64,000 bases of DNA from Betaproteobacteria bacterium (GCA_016705475.1 JADIYD010000013.1:50001-114000), one strand, 5' to 3'; numbered from the stretch's first letter, positions 26,143 through 34,994 are shown. Numbers and translations: made by a program. The notes: a model not told the origin generated them from the sequence alone.

Positions 26143-26805
26143 TTAAGGCTTTTTGGCCCCCGGACCACCCTTATCCGGGGGCCCTTTGTTTTCTTTAGGC
26201 TTGATTTCGATCTCAAGCCAGCCGGCGAGAACGCCCTCTGCCTCTTCGACACCCGTCTTTTTCAAGCTGGAAAACAACTGCACCGAATACAGATCGGCAT
26301 CACCCCAGGTCGCCACCTCGGCCTTGACCGATTTCAGGGCTTTCGTCTGCTCCTGGCGACTCAGCTTGTCGGCTTTGGAAAGCAGGATATGGATAGGCCG
26401 CCCGGTTGGACGGAACCAGTCAATCAGGCGCAGATCAAGGTCGGTCATCGGCCGACGGATATCCATGATGACCACCAGCCCTGCCAGCTGATCGCGCTTG
26501 TTAAGATAGGGGCCGATCAGCCCCTCCCATTGCGAACGAATCGCCTCCGGCGCCTTGGCGTAACCATAACCGGGCAGGTCGACGAAATACTTGCCGTCGG
26601 CCAGCGTGAAATAGTTCAGATGCTGAGTCCGACCCGGCGTCTTGCTGACATAAGCGAGGCGAACACGCCCCGCCAGCGTATTGATAGTGGACGACTTGCC
26701 GGCATTGGAACGGCCTGCGAAGGCAACTTCGCGAACGGAATCCTGCGGCAAATCACGTAAATTGGCGACGGTTGTCAAAAAAACCGCCTGTTGGAACAGA
26801 GGCAT
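26143..26805 (-). CDS. engB: Ribosome biogenesis GTPase EngB (YihA/YsxC)
   Basis: Essential GTPase for 50S assembly. Start MPLFQQAVFLTTVANL (26805) gives 220 residues; a longer open frame has no similarity. Motifs: G1 AGRSNAGKSS, G3 DLPGYGYA, G4 LSKADKL. The C-terminal tail (KENKGPPDKGGPGAKKP) is encoded over a perfect 10-bp hairpin (26155-26183). Divergent from cytochrome c4. Confidence 0.95.
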   Translation of the reverse strand: MPLFQQAVFLTTVANLRDLPQDSVREVAFAGRSNAGKSSTINTLAGRVRLAYVSKTPGRTQHLNYFTLADGKYFVDLPGYGYAKAPEAIRSQWEGLIGPYLNKRDQLAGLVVIMDIRRPMTDLDLRLIDWFRPTGRPIHILLSKADKLSRQEQTKALKSVKAEVATWGDADLYSVQLFSSLKKTGVEEAEGVLAGWLEIEIKPKENKGPPDKGGPGAKKP

Positions 26806-26912
26806 AAAAAACTCGGAAGACCCGCCAAGAGGGCGGCGAACTGATATAGAATAACAGGTTTGTAACCTCCGTTCCGGCCAAAGCGCCCATAAACGCGCAC
26901 TAGGAGTTCGAA

Positions 26913-27548
26913 ATGATCCGTACTGCGGCACTGGCAATCCTTTTCGCCACCAGCTTCGTCACCCATGCTTCCGAGCAAGCACACGCCAAGGCAGACCCGG
27001 CCAAAGGCAAAGTCATCGCTGAAACCATTTGTGTCGCCTGTCATGGCGCCGATGGCAACAGCCCGGCTTCAGCCAATCCGAACCTGGCTGGCCAGATCGA
27101 AGATTACCTCTACAAGCAGCTCAAGAATTTCAAGCCAGTCGGCGACAAGCCGCCAGTTCGCAACAACGCGATCATGGTTGGTATGGCCGCACCATTGTCC
27201 GACGAAGACATGAAGAATGTCGCCGCCTGGTTTGCCAGCCAGAAGCAGAAGCCGGCTGCGGCCAAGGATGAGAAGCAGATCGCTGTCGGACAGAAACTCT
27301 GGCGTCAGGGCGACTTCAAGAAAGGCGTCCCAGCCTGTGCCGGTTGCCATGGCCCTGCCGGCGCCGGCATGCCTGCCCAGTACCCGCGTCTGGCCGGTCA
27401 GTTCCCGGAATACACCGAAGCCCAGCTGAAGGCCTTCCGTGTTGATGAACGCGCCAATGACCCGGAGAAGATGATGCGCATGATCGCCGCCAAGCTTTCC
27501 GACGCGGAAATCAAGGCCGTCTCCGAATACGCCGCCGGATTGCGCTAA
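26913..27548 (+). CDS. Cytochrome c4 (di-heme, periplasmic)
   Basis: Electron carrier to terminal oxidases. The 211-residue protein has a signal peptide (about 1-19) and two class I heme sites, CVACH (40-44) and CAGCH (142-146), in two similar halves, as in c4. Likely distal methionine ligands are in VGMAAPL and MMRMIAAKLS. An AGGAG site precedes the ATG; a terminator follows. Confidence 0.93.
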   Translation: MIRTAALAILFATSFVTHASEQAHAKADPAKGKVIAETICVACHGADGNSPASANPNLAGQIEDYLYKQLKNFKPVGDKPPVRNNAIMVGMAAPLSDEDMKNVAAWFASQKQKPAAAKDEKQIAVGQKLWRQGDFKKGVPACAGCHGPAGAGMPAQYPRLAGQFPEYTEAQLKAFRVDERANDPEKMMRMIAAKLSDAEIKAVSEYAAGLR

Positions 27549-27565
27549 TCTGCGTGGCAAACAAG

Positions 27566-27590
27566 AAAAGGCAGCCTCGGCTGCCTTTTT
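27566..27590 (+). terminator. Terminator after cytochrome c4
   Basis: AAAAGGCAG and CTGCCTTTT flank a short loop, with a U-run (TTTTTGTTTTTG) after it, 17 bp past the stop codon. Confidence 0.8.
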
Positions 27591-27667
27591 GTTTTTGCAG
27601 GCTTGGCAGTCCAGTTGCTCGGAGCTAGACTGAACACACAACACCCCACCGGAGTAGGAGACAAGAC

Positions 27668-28099
27668 ATGAAGACGCTCAAACAGCTTCTCGCAGGCAGG
27701 ACTCGGCCATTGGCAGTTGTCGCACCTGGCGACACGGTTTTTCACGCCCTCACGGTCATGGCCAAGCATGAAGTTGGCGCAGTCCTGGTTCTGGACGGCG
27801 AGCAACTGGTCGGCATTTTTTCCGAACGCGACTATGCCCGGAAGATCATTCTGCAAGGCAAGACGTCCAAGGAAACCCAAGTCAGTGAAATCATGAGCGA
27901 CAAGGTGGCCTATGTGACCCCGAATGTTTCTCTCGATGAATGCATGGCACTGATGACCGAGAAGCACTTCCGTCACCTGCCGGTGCTGGACGACGAAGGT
28001 AGCGTTCTTGGCATCATTTCCATCGGCGATCTGGTCAAGGAAACGATTTCCGACCAACAGTTCCTGATCGCCCAGCTGGAACACTACATCGCTGGCTGA
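27668..28099 (+). CDS. Tandem CBS-domain protein
   Basis: A 143-residue protein made almost entirely of two CBS domains (about 10-65 and 75-135), which bind adenine nucleotides. Phrases: VLDGEQLVGIFSERDYARKI and VLDDEGSVLGIISIGDLVKETI. It has no fused effector domain, so it probably senses energy state or acts through a partner. AGGAG lies before the ATG. One base separates its stop from the HDOD gene, so the two are likely translated together. Confidence 0.9.
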   Translation: MKTLKQLLAGRTRPLAVVAPGDTVFHALTVMAKHEVGAVLVLDGEQLVGIFSERDYARKIILQGKTSKETQVSEIMSDKVAYVTPNVSLDECMALMTEKHFRHLPVLDDEGSVLGIISIGDLVKETISDQQFLIAQLEHYIAG

Positions 28100-28100
28100 T

Positions 28101-28943
28101 ATGGCTAGCGGCAGCACGCTTCACTTTCATATTCTCGAAGACATCGCCCGCGATCTGTCGGGCGATGTCAATTTCCCGACCTGTCTGGATGCGGCGCTGC
28201 TCGTCCGCAATGCGCTGAAAGATCCGCTTGCCAGCACAGATCAGGTGGTACAGGTCATCAGCGTCGAACCGCTGATTTGCAGCAAGCTTTTGCGCCTGGC
28301 CAATTCCGTCAGCTACAACCCGGCTGGCGAACCGACATCAAGCCTCAAGAACGTGGTCCGAAGACTGGGCTTCGACATCGTCCGCACAACCTCGCTGGCT
28401 GTTGCGATGGATCAGATGCTGAAATCGAAGAATCTCGCGGCCTACGATCAGATTGCGCGCCAAACCTGGGAGCACTCGCTACGGGTTGCGGCAATCGCCC
28501 GAGTGCTTGCAGTACATCTGGGCCGTATTCAGCCAGAGACAGCCATGCTGACCGGGCTGGTACACAACATCGGCATTTTCTACCTGCTGTTTCGTGCTGC
28601 GGAATACCCCGAATACCGTAACAATGAGCCAGCCATGATCGAACTTCTGGCGGGCTGGCATGAGGGCATTGGTGAAAGCCTGTTGCATATTCTTGGCCTG
28701 CCTGCTGCGATTACCGATGCCGTGCGCGATCAAAGCCATCTGAGTCCGGTCGAAACCCCCAGCACGATCAGCGATGTTCTTTATTTTGCTATCGCGCTCG
28801 CTGGCAACGGCCTGCCATGGCAAAGCAGCACGCTGGATGCTGAGGAAGTTGCCAGGCGGGAAGCAGATTGCATGCGTTACGCGGACCTCCTGAAGACAGC
28901 CGAAGACGACATCGCCGAGTTGCGGGCCGCACTTTCTGCCTGA
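28101..28943 (+). CDS. HDOD-domain signalling protein
   Basis: A 280-residue protein with an HDOD domain (about 15-205): FPTCLDAALLVRNALKDPLASTDQVVQVISVEPLICSKLLRLANS is the typical opening. The metal HD pair of true phosphohydrolases is replaced (LVHNIG), as is common in HDOD proteins, so it is likely a binding or scaffold protein rather than an enzyme. Paired with the CBS protein. The gap to msrQ (28944-29137) shows nothing clear. Confidence 0.85.
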   Translation: MASGSTLHFHILEDIARDLSGDVNFPTCLDAALLVRNALKDPLASTDQVVQVISVEPLICSKLLRLANSVSYNPAGEPTSSLKNVVRRLGFDIVRTTSLAVAMDQMLKSKNLAAYDQIARQTWEHSLRVAAIARVLAVHLGRIQPETAMLTGLVHNIGIFYLLFRAAEYPEYRNNEPAMIELLAGWHEGIGESLLHILGLPAAITDAVRDQSHLSPVETPSTISDVLYFAIALAGNGLPWQSSTLDAEEVARREADCMRYADLLKTAEDDIAELRAALSA

Positions 28944-29137
28944 ACCTGCCCGTTTCCACATAGACATAGCCCAGCCCGACGCAAACTTGGCATCCAACGA
29001 CTTCCGTCGCAAGCACCCCACACTCTGACGCAAGGCAAACAAACCTCTTCCTGGCGGAACACTCAAACACAAGGCCAGCTATGCAGCACAGGTCACCGCT
29101 CAGCACGCCGACAAGGATTTTTGGATAAATTTCTGAC

Positions 29138-29803
29138 ATGAGCTTCAACCCTGACAACCGCCAACTCGGCCAGATCAAGTTCGCCCTCTTCGCCATCTGC
29201 CTGCTACCTGCGCTGCGCCTGCTTTGGGCCGCCTACACAGACGATTTCGGTGCTGAGCCAGAGGAGTTCGTCCAGCGCTGGACGGGAACCTGGACTTTCA
29301 ACCTGCTGCTCATCACGCTCTGCGTGACGCCACTGCGGGCGATGACGCAAATGCACTGGCTGACGCGCTTGCGGCGCACGCTTGGGCTGTTCTGTTTTTT
29401 CTACGCCACGCTGCACTTGCTCAGTTTCATCGGATTCGACCATGGGTTTTTGATCGACGAAATCGCCAAGGACATTTCCAAGCGCCCCTTCGTGACGGTC
29501 GGCTTTGCCGCATTCCTGCTGCTGATACCGCTTGCGGCCACTTCGAATAATCTGGCGATTCGCAAACTGGGTGGGCGAAAATGGCAGGAATTACACCGCA
29601 ACATCTACCTGATCAGCATTCTTGCCTGTGTGCATTATTTCTGGCTGAGCAAGGCGAATGCATTGATGTGGCCGCTGGCCTATTCCTTGGCCGTGGCCGC
29701 TCTGCTTGGCTGGCGGGTTCGTGAACGCAAGCGCAAGGCGGTCCCGGTGCCGCAAATTCAGGGTGTAAAACCGCTGACGTTCTTCAAGAAGAAACCGGAT
29801 TAG
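29138..29803 (+). CDS. msrQ: Heme-containing membrane subunit MsrQ (YedZ)
   Basis: Ferric reductase-like b-heme protein that passes electrons from quinol or flavin to the periplasmic methionine sulfoxide reductase MsrP. The 221-residue protein has about six helices with family phrases TGTWTFNLLLITLCVTPLR, RRTLGLFCFFYATLHLLSF and WQELHRNIYLISILACVHYFW; histidines in these helices are the heme ligands. msrP is not beside it, which is unusual. It converges with bioC with a 4-bp overlap. Confidence 0.9.
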   Translation: MSFNPDNRQLGQIKFALFAICLLPALRLLWAAYTDDFGAEPEEFVQRWTGTWTFNLLLITLCVTPLRAMTQMHWLTRLRRTLGLFCFFYATLHLLSFIGFDHGFLIDEIAKDISKRPFVTVGFAAFLLLIPLAATSNNLAIRKLGGRKWQELHRNIYLISILACVHYFWLSKANALMWPLAYSLAVAALLGWRVRERKRKAVPVPQIQGVKPLTFFKKKPD

Positions 29804-30693
29804 CCTTTGCGCGGCAAATCGAAACGGACGATGGCGCGGCCGTCCGGTGTTTTCTTCGATTCAGCCTTCCAGGCGTGGCCGTAGATGACCTCAAAGGTTG
29901 CCGGTAGCCGGCCATCCTTGCGCATGGCCTCGTAGGCCGCCTTGCCGCTTTCCCAGGACTTGCGTCCGGTCATGCCGTGGCGCCTGGCTTTCATGGCGCA
30001 GGATGAGCCGGCTGCACGCAATTCGGCGAACATGGCGTCCAGATCGTCGTAGGTCAGCGTGATGACTTCCATGTCCATCACCGGATCAGCGAAACCACAG
30101 CCGACCAGCATGTCACCCAGATCGTGCATGTCGGCAAAGCGTTGGGTATGCGCATAACCATCGGCGAAGGCTGTGCGCAACTCCTTCAACGTATCCGGGC
30201 CGAGGGTCGAAAACATCAACAGGCCACCGACTTCCAGAACGCGGTGGGCCTCGGCCAGCGCCGGAATCGGATCGTCCAGCCAGTGCAACAGCAGGTTGGA
30301 CCAGACGATTGCGGTCGACCGCGATTTCAGGGGCAAATTGGCAGCGTCCGCCGCCAGGCGAAGCGGATCAGTGCTCTTGCCGATGCCAAGCCAGCGCTGC
30401 CAGGCGGCACGCGGTGCCCGATCCGTGCTGAGCATGGCCGGTGCCACGTCCAGACCGATCACTTCGGCGCCGGGATAGCGAACCGTCAGGCCGGGAAAAC
30501 TCCCTCCCAGGCTGCAGCCCAGGTCGAGAATCCGCTTCGGCTCAACCTTGACGAAATCGAGCCGCTCCTGCATCCGGCGATCGACCTCCCGGGCGAAGAA
30601 GTCGGCTTCGCCATAGCTTGAAGCCACCCTGGCGAAACGCCGAGCGACGTGTTGCCGATCGACGAAGCCGGAATGCGGACTGGCAGTACTCAA
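29800..30693 (-). CDS. bioC: Malonyl-ACP O-methyltransferase BioC
   Basis: SAM-dependent methyltransferase that starts biotin synthesis by capping malonyl-ACP. The 297-residue protein has the SAM-binding motif I ILDLGCSLGG, the GLDVAPAML strand, LPLKSRST and SNLLLHWLDD. It overlaps bioB by 4 bp, which supports BioC over a generic methyltransferase. A copy of the dispersed repeat lies at 30307-30342. Confidence 0.88.
   Translation of the reverse strand: MSTASPHSGFVDRQHVARRFARVASSYGEADFFAREVDRRMQERLDFVKVEPKRILDLGCSLGGSFPGLTVRYPGAEVIGLDVAPAMLSTDRAPRAAWQRWLGIGKSTDPLRLAADAANLPLKSRSTAIVWSNLLLHWLDDPIPALAEAHRVLEVGGLLMFSTLGPDTLKELRTAFADGYAHTQRFADMHDLGDMLVGCGFADPVMDMEVITLTYDDLDAMFAELRAAGSSCAMKARRHGMTGRKSWESGKAAYEAMRKDGRLPATFEVIYGHAWKAESKKTPDGRAIVRFDLPRKG
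30307..30342 (-). repeat. Dispersed GGTYGACC repeat, copy inside bioC
   Basis: The minus strand reads GCCAATTTGCCCC, TGAAATCGC, GGTCGACCGCAATC. It is sense to bioC and read in the frame CGG-TCG-ACC-GCA (residues SRSTA), a different frame from the comF and glk copies. Confidence 0.5.
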
Positions 30694-31673
30694 ACGGCCT
30701 TGACGCCGATACGCGCAAACAGGGCGTCGTCGCGATCGACATCCGGGTTGTCGGTGGTCAGGAGACGATCACCGTAGAACATCGAGTTGGCACCCGCCAG
30801 GAAGCACAGGGTCTGCAATTCGTCGCTCATTTCCTGACGACCAGCCGACAGACGAACCCAGGAGGTCGGCATCATGATGCGGGCAGCGGCAATAGTGCGC
30901 ACGAACTCGAAGGGATCGAGACGGTCCTTGTCGGCCATCGGCGTACCGGGAATCGGCACGAGATTGTTGATCGGCACGGATTCCGGGGCCTTGGGCAGGT
31001 TGGCCAGCTGAACGAGCAGACCGGCGCGGTTTTTGCGCGACTCGCCCATGCCAATGATACCGCCGGAACAGACGTTGATGCCGGCATCGCGCACCTGATC
31101 GAGCGTATCGAGACGGTCGTCATGGGTGTGCGTCTTGATGACCTGACCGTAGAATTCCTTGTCGGTATCGAGGTTGTGGTTGTAGTAGTCGAGGCCGGCT
31201 TCCTTGAGCTTTTCTGCCTGACCATCCTTGAGCATGCCAAGGGTCACGCAGGTCTGCATGCCCAGCGCCTTCACTTCACGAACCATGTCGAGCACGCGGT
31301 CGAGGTCGTTGTCTTTCGGGCCTTTCCAGGCGGCGCCCATGCAGAAGCGCGACGCGCCCTTGGCCTTGGCAGCCTGGGCGGCAGCAACGACTTCGTTGAG
31401 CGGCATCAGACGCTCGCGCTCGGTAGCGGTATCGTAGCGTGCCGACTGCGAACAATAGCTGCAATCCTCGGAACAGCCACCGGTCTTGACCGAAAGCAGC
31501 GTCGAGCGTTGAATGGCATTCGGATCAAAATTTTCGCGATGCACTCCCTGAGCGCGCCAGATCAGATCCATCAGTGGCAGCTCGTAAAGTTCGAGCACTT
31601 CTTCAACCGACCAGCGACGGACGGAAGCAGACGGGGAAACAGGCGAAACGGCGACGACGGAGCTTGCTTGCAT
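30690..31673 (-). CDS. bioB: Biotin synthase
   Basis: Radical SAM enzyme that inserts sulfur into dethiobiotin. From ATG 31673 the protein is 327 residues, with the [4Fe-4S] cysteines C67, C71 and C74 in GGCSEDCSYCSQ, and further family phrases (CMGAAWKGP, YYNHNLDTDKEFYG, SGGIIGMGE). AAGG lies 7 bases upstream; an in-frame GTG at 31712 is less likely. Overlaps bioC by 4 bp and is divergent from comF. Confidence 0.96.
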   Translation of the reverse strand: MQASSVVAVSPVSPSASVRRWSVEEVLELYELPLMDLIWRAQGVHRENFDPNAIQRSTLLSVKTGGCSEDCSYCSQSARYDTATERERLMPLNEVVAAAQAAKAKGASRFCMGAAWKGPKDNDLDRVLDMVREVKALGMQTCVTLGMLKDGQAEKLKEAGLDYYNHNLDTDKEFYGQVIKTHTHDDRLDTLDQVRDAGINVCSGGIIGMGESRKNRAGLLVQLANLPKAPESVPINNLVPIPGTPMADKDRLDPFEFVRTIAAARIMMPTSWVRLSAGRQEMSDELQTLCFLAGANSMFYGDRLLTTDNPDVDRDDALFARIGVKAV

Positions 31674-31729
31674 GAAAGGCCTTGCGTGAAAAATGCTATA
31701 AAAATCAGACACGAAGCGTATCGGTAATT

Positions 31730-32473
31730 ATGAATTATCACGGACACACAGGGAGGATGTCAATTTTAACCCAGCCCGACGGACTCCAGCGCCTTGGCCG
31801 AAAAATCCTGAATGCCCTCCTGCCGGGAAGCTGTCTGCTCTGTGGCGCCGACAGCCAGGGAAATCTGCTCTGCCCGCCATGCGCCGACGATCTGCCTGCT
31901 TTATCGACCACCTGCTGCCCCATCTGCGCCGACCAGACGACGCACGGTGAACGTTGCGGCGCCTGCCTGCGCGAGGCGCCGCACTTCGAACGGACCATCG
32001 CGCTCTATCGTTATGACTTCCCCGCCGACCGCATCATTCACGCATTGAAATACGGCCATCAACTGGCAGTTGCTGCGTGGGGCGCCCGGATGCTGGCCGA
32101 GCGAATCGGCACGGAGCCTTACGACTGGGTCATCCCCCTGCCCTTGCACCCCGAACGCCTGCGCGAGCGAGGCTTCAACCAGTCAGCCGAGATTGCCCGG
32201 GAATTTGGAAATTGGGCCAAAATACCGGTTGACCGCAGCAATGTCCTGCGCACGCGCGCTACGCCACCGCAAGCCGAGCTACCGCACAAGGCGCGACACA
32301 AGAACGTTCGCGGCGCCTTTGAGTGCCGCGCAGACTTCAGCGGCCAGCGCCTGCTGCTCATCGATGATGTCATGACCACCGGCGCGACGGCCAACGAGTG
32401 CGCCCGCGTCCTCAAGCTGCATGGCGCCGCCGAGGTGGCCGTTGCCGTCATCGCCCGTGCGCTAAAGCACTGA
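31730..32473 (+). CDS. comF: ComF family protein (competence-linked phosphoribosyltransferase)
   Basis: Cytoplasmic protein needed for DNA uptake in competent bacteria. An N-terminal cysteine-rich zinc region (CLLCG, CPPC, CCPIC, CGAC) is followed by a PRTase-type domain with LLIDDVMTTGATANECA. The start is uncertain: ATG 31730 or ATG 31757, where GGAGG touches the start codon. A full copy of the dispersed repeat lies inside (32210-32243), encoding NWAKIPVDRSNV. Confidence 0.85.
   Translation: MNYHGHTGRMSILTQPDGLQRLGRKILNALLPGSCLLCGADSQGNLLCPPCADDLPALSTTCCPICADQTTHGERCGACLREAPHFERTIALYRYDFPADRIIHALKYGHQLAVAAWGARMLAERIGTEPYDWVIPLPLHPERLRERGFNQSAEIAREFGNWAKIPVDRSNVLRTRATPPQAELPHKARHKNVRGAFECRADFSGQRLLLIDDVMTTGATANECARVLKLHGAAEVAVAVIARALKH
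32210..32243 (+). repeat. Dispersed GGTYGACC repeat, copy inside comF
   Basis: AATTGGGCCAAAATA followed by CCGGTTGACCGCAGCAATG: left part and core both present, sense to comF, in the frame GTT-GAC-CGC-AGC. Confidence 0.6.
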
Positions 32474-32517
32474 ATCCGTGCTCTAATTCGCCCCTTCCAC
32501 CGTTTGAAAGCTGTCGC

Positions 32518-32982
32518 GTGTTTGCTGTCGTTCTCTACCAGCCCGAAATTCCGCCCAATACGGGCAATATCATCCGCCTGTGCGCCAATACCGGTGCCGA
32601 GTTGCATCTGGTCGAGCCGCTCGGCTTCGACATCACCGACAAGGGCTTGCGCCGGGCCGGGCTGGATTATCACGAGTACGCCCGTGTCGTGCGCCATGCC
32701 GACTGGACGGCGTGCAAGGCGGCACTGAGCGGTCGGCGTCTGTTCGCCATGACGACCAAGGGCACGGGCAGCCCGTTCGATGCGGCTTTGCAGGAAAACG
32801 ATGTGTTTGTTTTTGGTCGTGAAACCAGCGGACTCCCGCCTGAAGTACTCGCCGAGTTTCCGCCGGAACAGCGACTCCGCCTGCCGATGCAGGCCGGGCA
32901 GCGCAGCCTAAACCTCTCCAACGCAGCCGCCGTCACCGTCTTCGAAGCCTGGCGCCAGGCCGGCTTCGCTGGCGCCAGTTAG
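32518..32982 (+). CDS. trmL: tRNA (cytidine(34)-2'-O)-methyltransferase TrmL
   Basis: SPOUT enzyme that methylates the wobble base of leucine tRNAs. GTG 32518 starts MFAVVLYQPEIPPNTGNIIRLC and gives 154 residues, close to E. coli TrmL; LRRAGLDYHEY, FGRETSGLP and SLNLSNAAAVTVFEAWRQ are the expected motifs, the last forming the knot. A longer frame overlapping comF lacks similarity. The stop is 1 bp before a 112-bp inverted-repeat element. Confidence 0.95.
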   Translation: MFAVVLYQPEIPPNTGNIIRLCANTGAELHLVEPLGFDITDKGLRRAGLDYHEYARVVRHADWTACKAALSGRRLFAMTTKGTGSPFDAALQENDVFVFGRETSGLPPEVLAEFPPEQRLRLPMQAGQRSLNLSNAAAVTVFEAWRQAGFAGAS

Positions 32983-33094
32983 AGGCGCTAACAAAATGCA
33001 GCGAAGCGGTCCTGGCTAGGCGTGCCGACGAAGACAGTACGATTAGTACGGCGAGGAGGCAACAACGACGCCAGGAGTATTTTGTTTGCGCCTT
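32983..33094. repeat. 112-bp inverted-repeat element filling the trmL-gpsA gap
   Basis: The outer arms AGGCGCTAACAAAATGC (32983-32999) and ATTTTGTTTGCGCCT (33080-33094) are near-perfect inverted repeats. Inside are further paired arms: TCCTGGC near 33010 with GCCAGGA near 33071, and GTAC-GATTA-GTAC at the centre. The element starts right after the trmL stop and ends right before the gpsA stop. It could be a MITE-like unit, a convergent terminator or a structured RNA. Confidence 0.6.
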
Positions 33095-34084
33095 TTAAGC
33101 CAGCTCTTCCTTGGGGTCGCGTGCCATCAATTGCTCAACGGCCTGCGCAGCACTCAAACGGCCATCCAGAACGGCCGCCACTGCAGCGCTGATTGGCATG
33201 TCGACGCCAAGCTGGCTCGACAAGCGATCCACCTCGCGGGCGGTATAAACGCCTTCGGCGACATGGCCAAGCTCTTCAAGAATCTGCGGTAACAATTTAT
33301 TCTGGGCCAGCGCCAGGCCGACACGGCGATTGCGCGACAAATCGCCGGTGCAAGTCAGGATCAGATCCCCCATGCCTGCCAGACCCATGAAGGTCTGCCG
33401 GTCAGCGCCAAGCGCCAGACCGAGACGGGCAATTTCTGCCAGACCGCGCGTCATGAGTGCGGCCCGGGAGTTCAACCCGAGGCCAAGGCCATCGCAAACG
33501 CCTGTGGCGATGGCCAACACATTCTTGACGGCACCACCAACCTCGACGCCGACCAGATCGTCGTTGGCGTAGATGCGCAAACGCGCCGTATGCAACTGGC
33601 GCGCCGCTTCACGGGCAAATGCCGGGTCATTGGCAGCGAGCGCCACTGCGGTCGGCTGCCCGGCCGCCACTTCCTCGGCAAAGCTGGGGCCGGAGAGTGC
33701 TCCGCACAAGGCCTGCTGGCCGAGCACTTCGGTCACAACCTGATGCGGCAGCTTGCCGCTACCGGCCTCGAAACCCTTGCACACCCACAGCACAGGCAAG
33801 GTGCAGCCAATAGCCTTGAGACGTTCAACAGTGGGCCGCAAACCGGCAATGGGCGTCGCCACGATGAGCAACTCCGCACCGCCAACCGCGGCATCGAAAT
33901 CCGTTGCCACGGCAACCGATTCCGGGAGCTTGTAACCCGGAAAAAAGCGATGATTTTCGCGGGTAGCCACGAGGTCGGCAGCCACATCCTCCTCGCGCGA
34001 CCACAGGGTCAGATCATGCTTGCCGGCAAAGGCAATCGACAGCGCCGTGCCCCAGGCACCAGCCCCCAGCAGCGTGATTTTCAT
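33095..34084 (-). CDS. gpsA: Glycerol-3-phosphate dehydrogenase [NAD(P)+]
   Basis: Makes sn-glycerol-3-phosphate for phospholipids. The 329-residue protein has the N-terminal dinucleotide site LLGAGAWGTAL, the GPSFAEEVA motif, the catalytic lysine in EVGGAVKNVLAIATG and the GMGDLILTCT segment. It overlaps the SH3 gene by 4 bp and is last in the arsR-rhodanese-grxC-secB-SH3-gpsA run. Confidence 0.96.
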   Translation of the reverse strand: MKITLLGAGAWGTALSIAFAGKHDLTLWSREEDVAADLVATRENHRFFPGYKLPESVAVATDFDAAVGGAELLIVATPIAGLRPTVERLKAIGCTLPVLWVCKGFEAGSGKLPHQVVTEVLGQQALCGALSGPSFAEEVAAGQPTAVALAANDPAFAREAARQLHTARLRIYANDDLVGVEVGGAVKNVLAIATGVCDGLGLGLNSRAALMTRGLAEIARLGLALGADRQTFMGLAGMGDLILTCTGDLSRNRRVGLALAQNKLLPQILEELGHVAEGVYTAREVDRLSSQLGVDMPISAAVAAVLDGRLSAAQAVEQLMARDPKEELA

Positions 34085-34527
34085 AGGCCCCAGACCTGTG
34101 TCGAACGAATGTAGCCGGTAGCGCCATCGCGATGCCGTACCTTGGCCCAGCCCGGCGAAGCTGGTTCAACAAATTCGACTGCAACCCATTTGTCCAGTTC
34201 GGCCAGAACGGCCGATTCCGCTTTGTCCGACTGGCGGATTTCAGCTTTCGGCGCAGTCACGACGAGCGTCCGTTTATCGACGAGATTGCGCGATTCCAGC
34301 CAGGCCAGCGTCCCTTCGGCATCACGCACCTTGAGCCAGCCTTCCAGCTTGACGACAACCTCGACTGGCGTCTGCGCCTTGATCAGGTAAAGCTTCTTGC
34401 CCTGCAGCGACGGCGCATCGAACAGGATGGCCGCCGGCACACTGACCGAGCGGTAGTCGATGGCCAGCGCTGCTCCGGCAGCGCTGATCAGCGAGACGGC
34501 GACAAGCGCACGACGCCAGAAGGTCAT
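34081..34527 (-). CDS. Periplasmic SH3-domain protein
   Basis: A 148-residue protein with a signal peptide (about 1-22, AAGAALA) and two SH3-like repeats: about 25-80 (VPAAILFDAPSLQGKKLYLI to TLAWLESRNL) and about 88-147 (AEIRQSDKAESAVLAELDKW to GATGYIRSTQVWGL). Bacterial SH3 domains usually bind cell wall. It overlaps gpsA (4 bp) and secB (1 bp). Its specific role is unknown. Confidence 0.8.
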   Translation of the reverse strand: MTFWRRALVAVSLISAAGAALAIDYRSVSVPAAILFDAPSLQGKKLYLIKAQTPVEVVVKLEGWLKVRDAEGTLAWLESRNLVDKRTLVVTAPKAEIRQSDKAESAVLAELDKWVAVEFVEPASPGWAKVRHRDGATGYIRSTQVWGL

Positions 34528-34994
34528 TACTGAATCGATGCTTCGGCCGGAGCGCCAGCCTGGGCTTCCTGCTGTTGCAGGCGCTGCATGTACATGCTTT
34601 CGAAATTAACCGGCTGCAAGACGATGGGCTGGAATCCGGCGCGGCTGACGGCATCCGACACGGCTTCGCGAGCATACGGGAACAGGATGTTCGGGCAGGC
34701 AACGGCGATCAGCGGCTCGAGTTGCTCTTCCGGTACGTTCTGGATGCGGAAGATGCCGGCCTGGCCAACTTCAACCAGGAAAACAGTCTTCTCGGCCATC
34801 TTGGCGGTAACCGTGACGGTCAGCACGACTTCGTAGACGCCGTCGCCAACGGCGCGGCCGCCGGTATTGAGCTGGATCTCGACTTGCGGTGCTTCACGCT
34901 CAAGGAAGATCTCCGGCGCATTCGGCACTTCGACCGACAGGTCCTTGACGTAGAGTTTTTCAATACCGAAGACGGGCTGGGCGTTTTGTTCCAT
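34527..34994 (-). CDS. secB: Protein-export chaperone SecB
   Basis: Tetrameric chaperone that keeps preproteins unfolded for SecA. The 155-residue protein has QPVFGIEKLYVKDLSVEVPNAP, QAGIFRIQNV and CPNILFPYAREAVSDAVSRAGF, all signature blocks. It sits in an operon with grxC and gpsA, as in many proteobacteria. Confidence 0.97.
   Translation of the reverse strand: MEQNAQPVFGIEKLYVKDLSVEVPNAPEIFLEREAPQVEIQLNTGGRAVGDGVYEVVLTVTVTAKMAEKTVFLVEVGQAGIFRIQNVPEEQLEPLIAVACPNILFPYAREAVSDAVSRAGFQPIVLQPVNFESMYMQRLQQQEAQAGAPAEASIQ

Noticed and set aside
26155..26183. Perfect 10-bp hairpin near the engB 3' end
   Set aside because: It lies inside the engB coding end, and on the engB strand no U-run follows; it may be due to Gly/Pro-rich codons.
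30618..31727. A 369-codon plus-strand frame opposite bioB
   Set aside because: Antisense to bioB, which has all catalytic cysteines.
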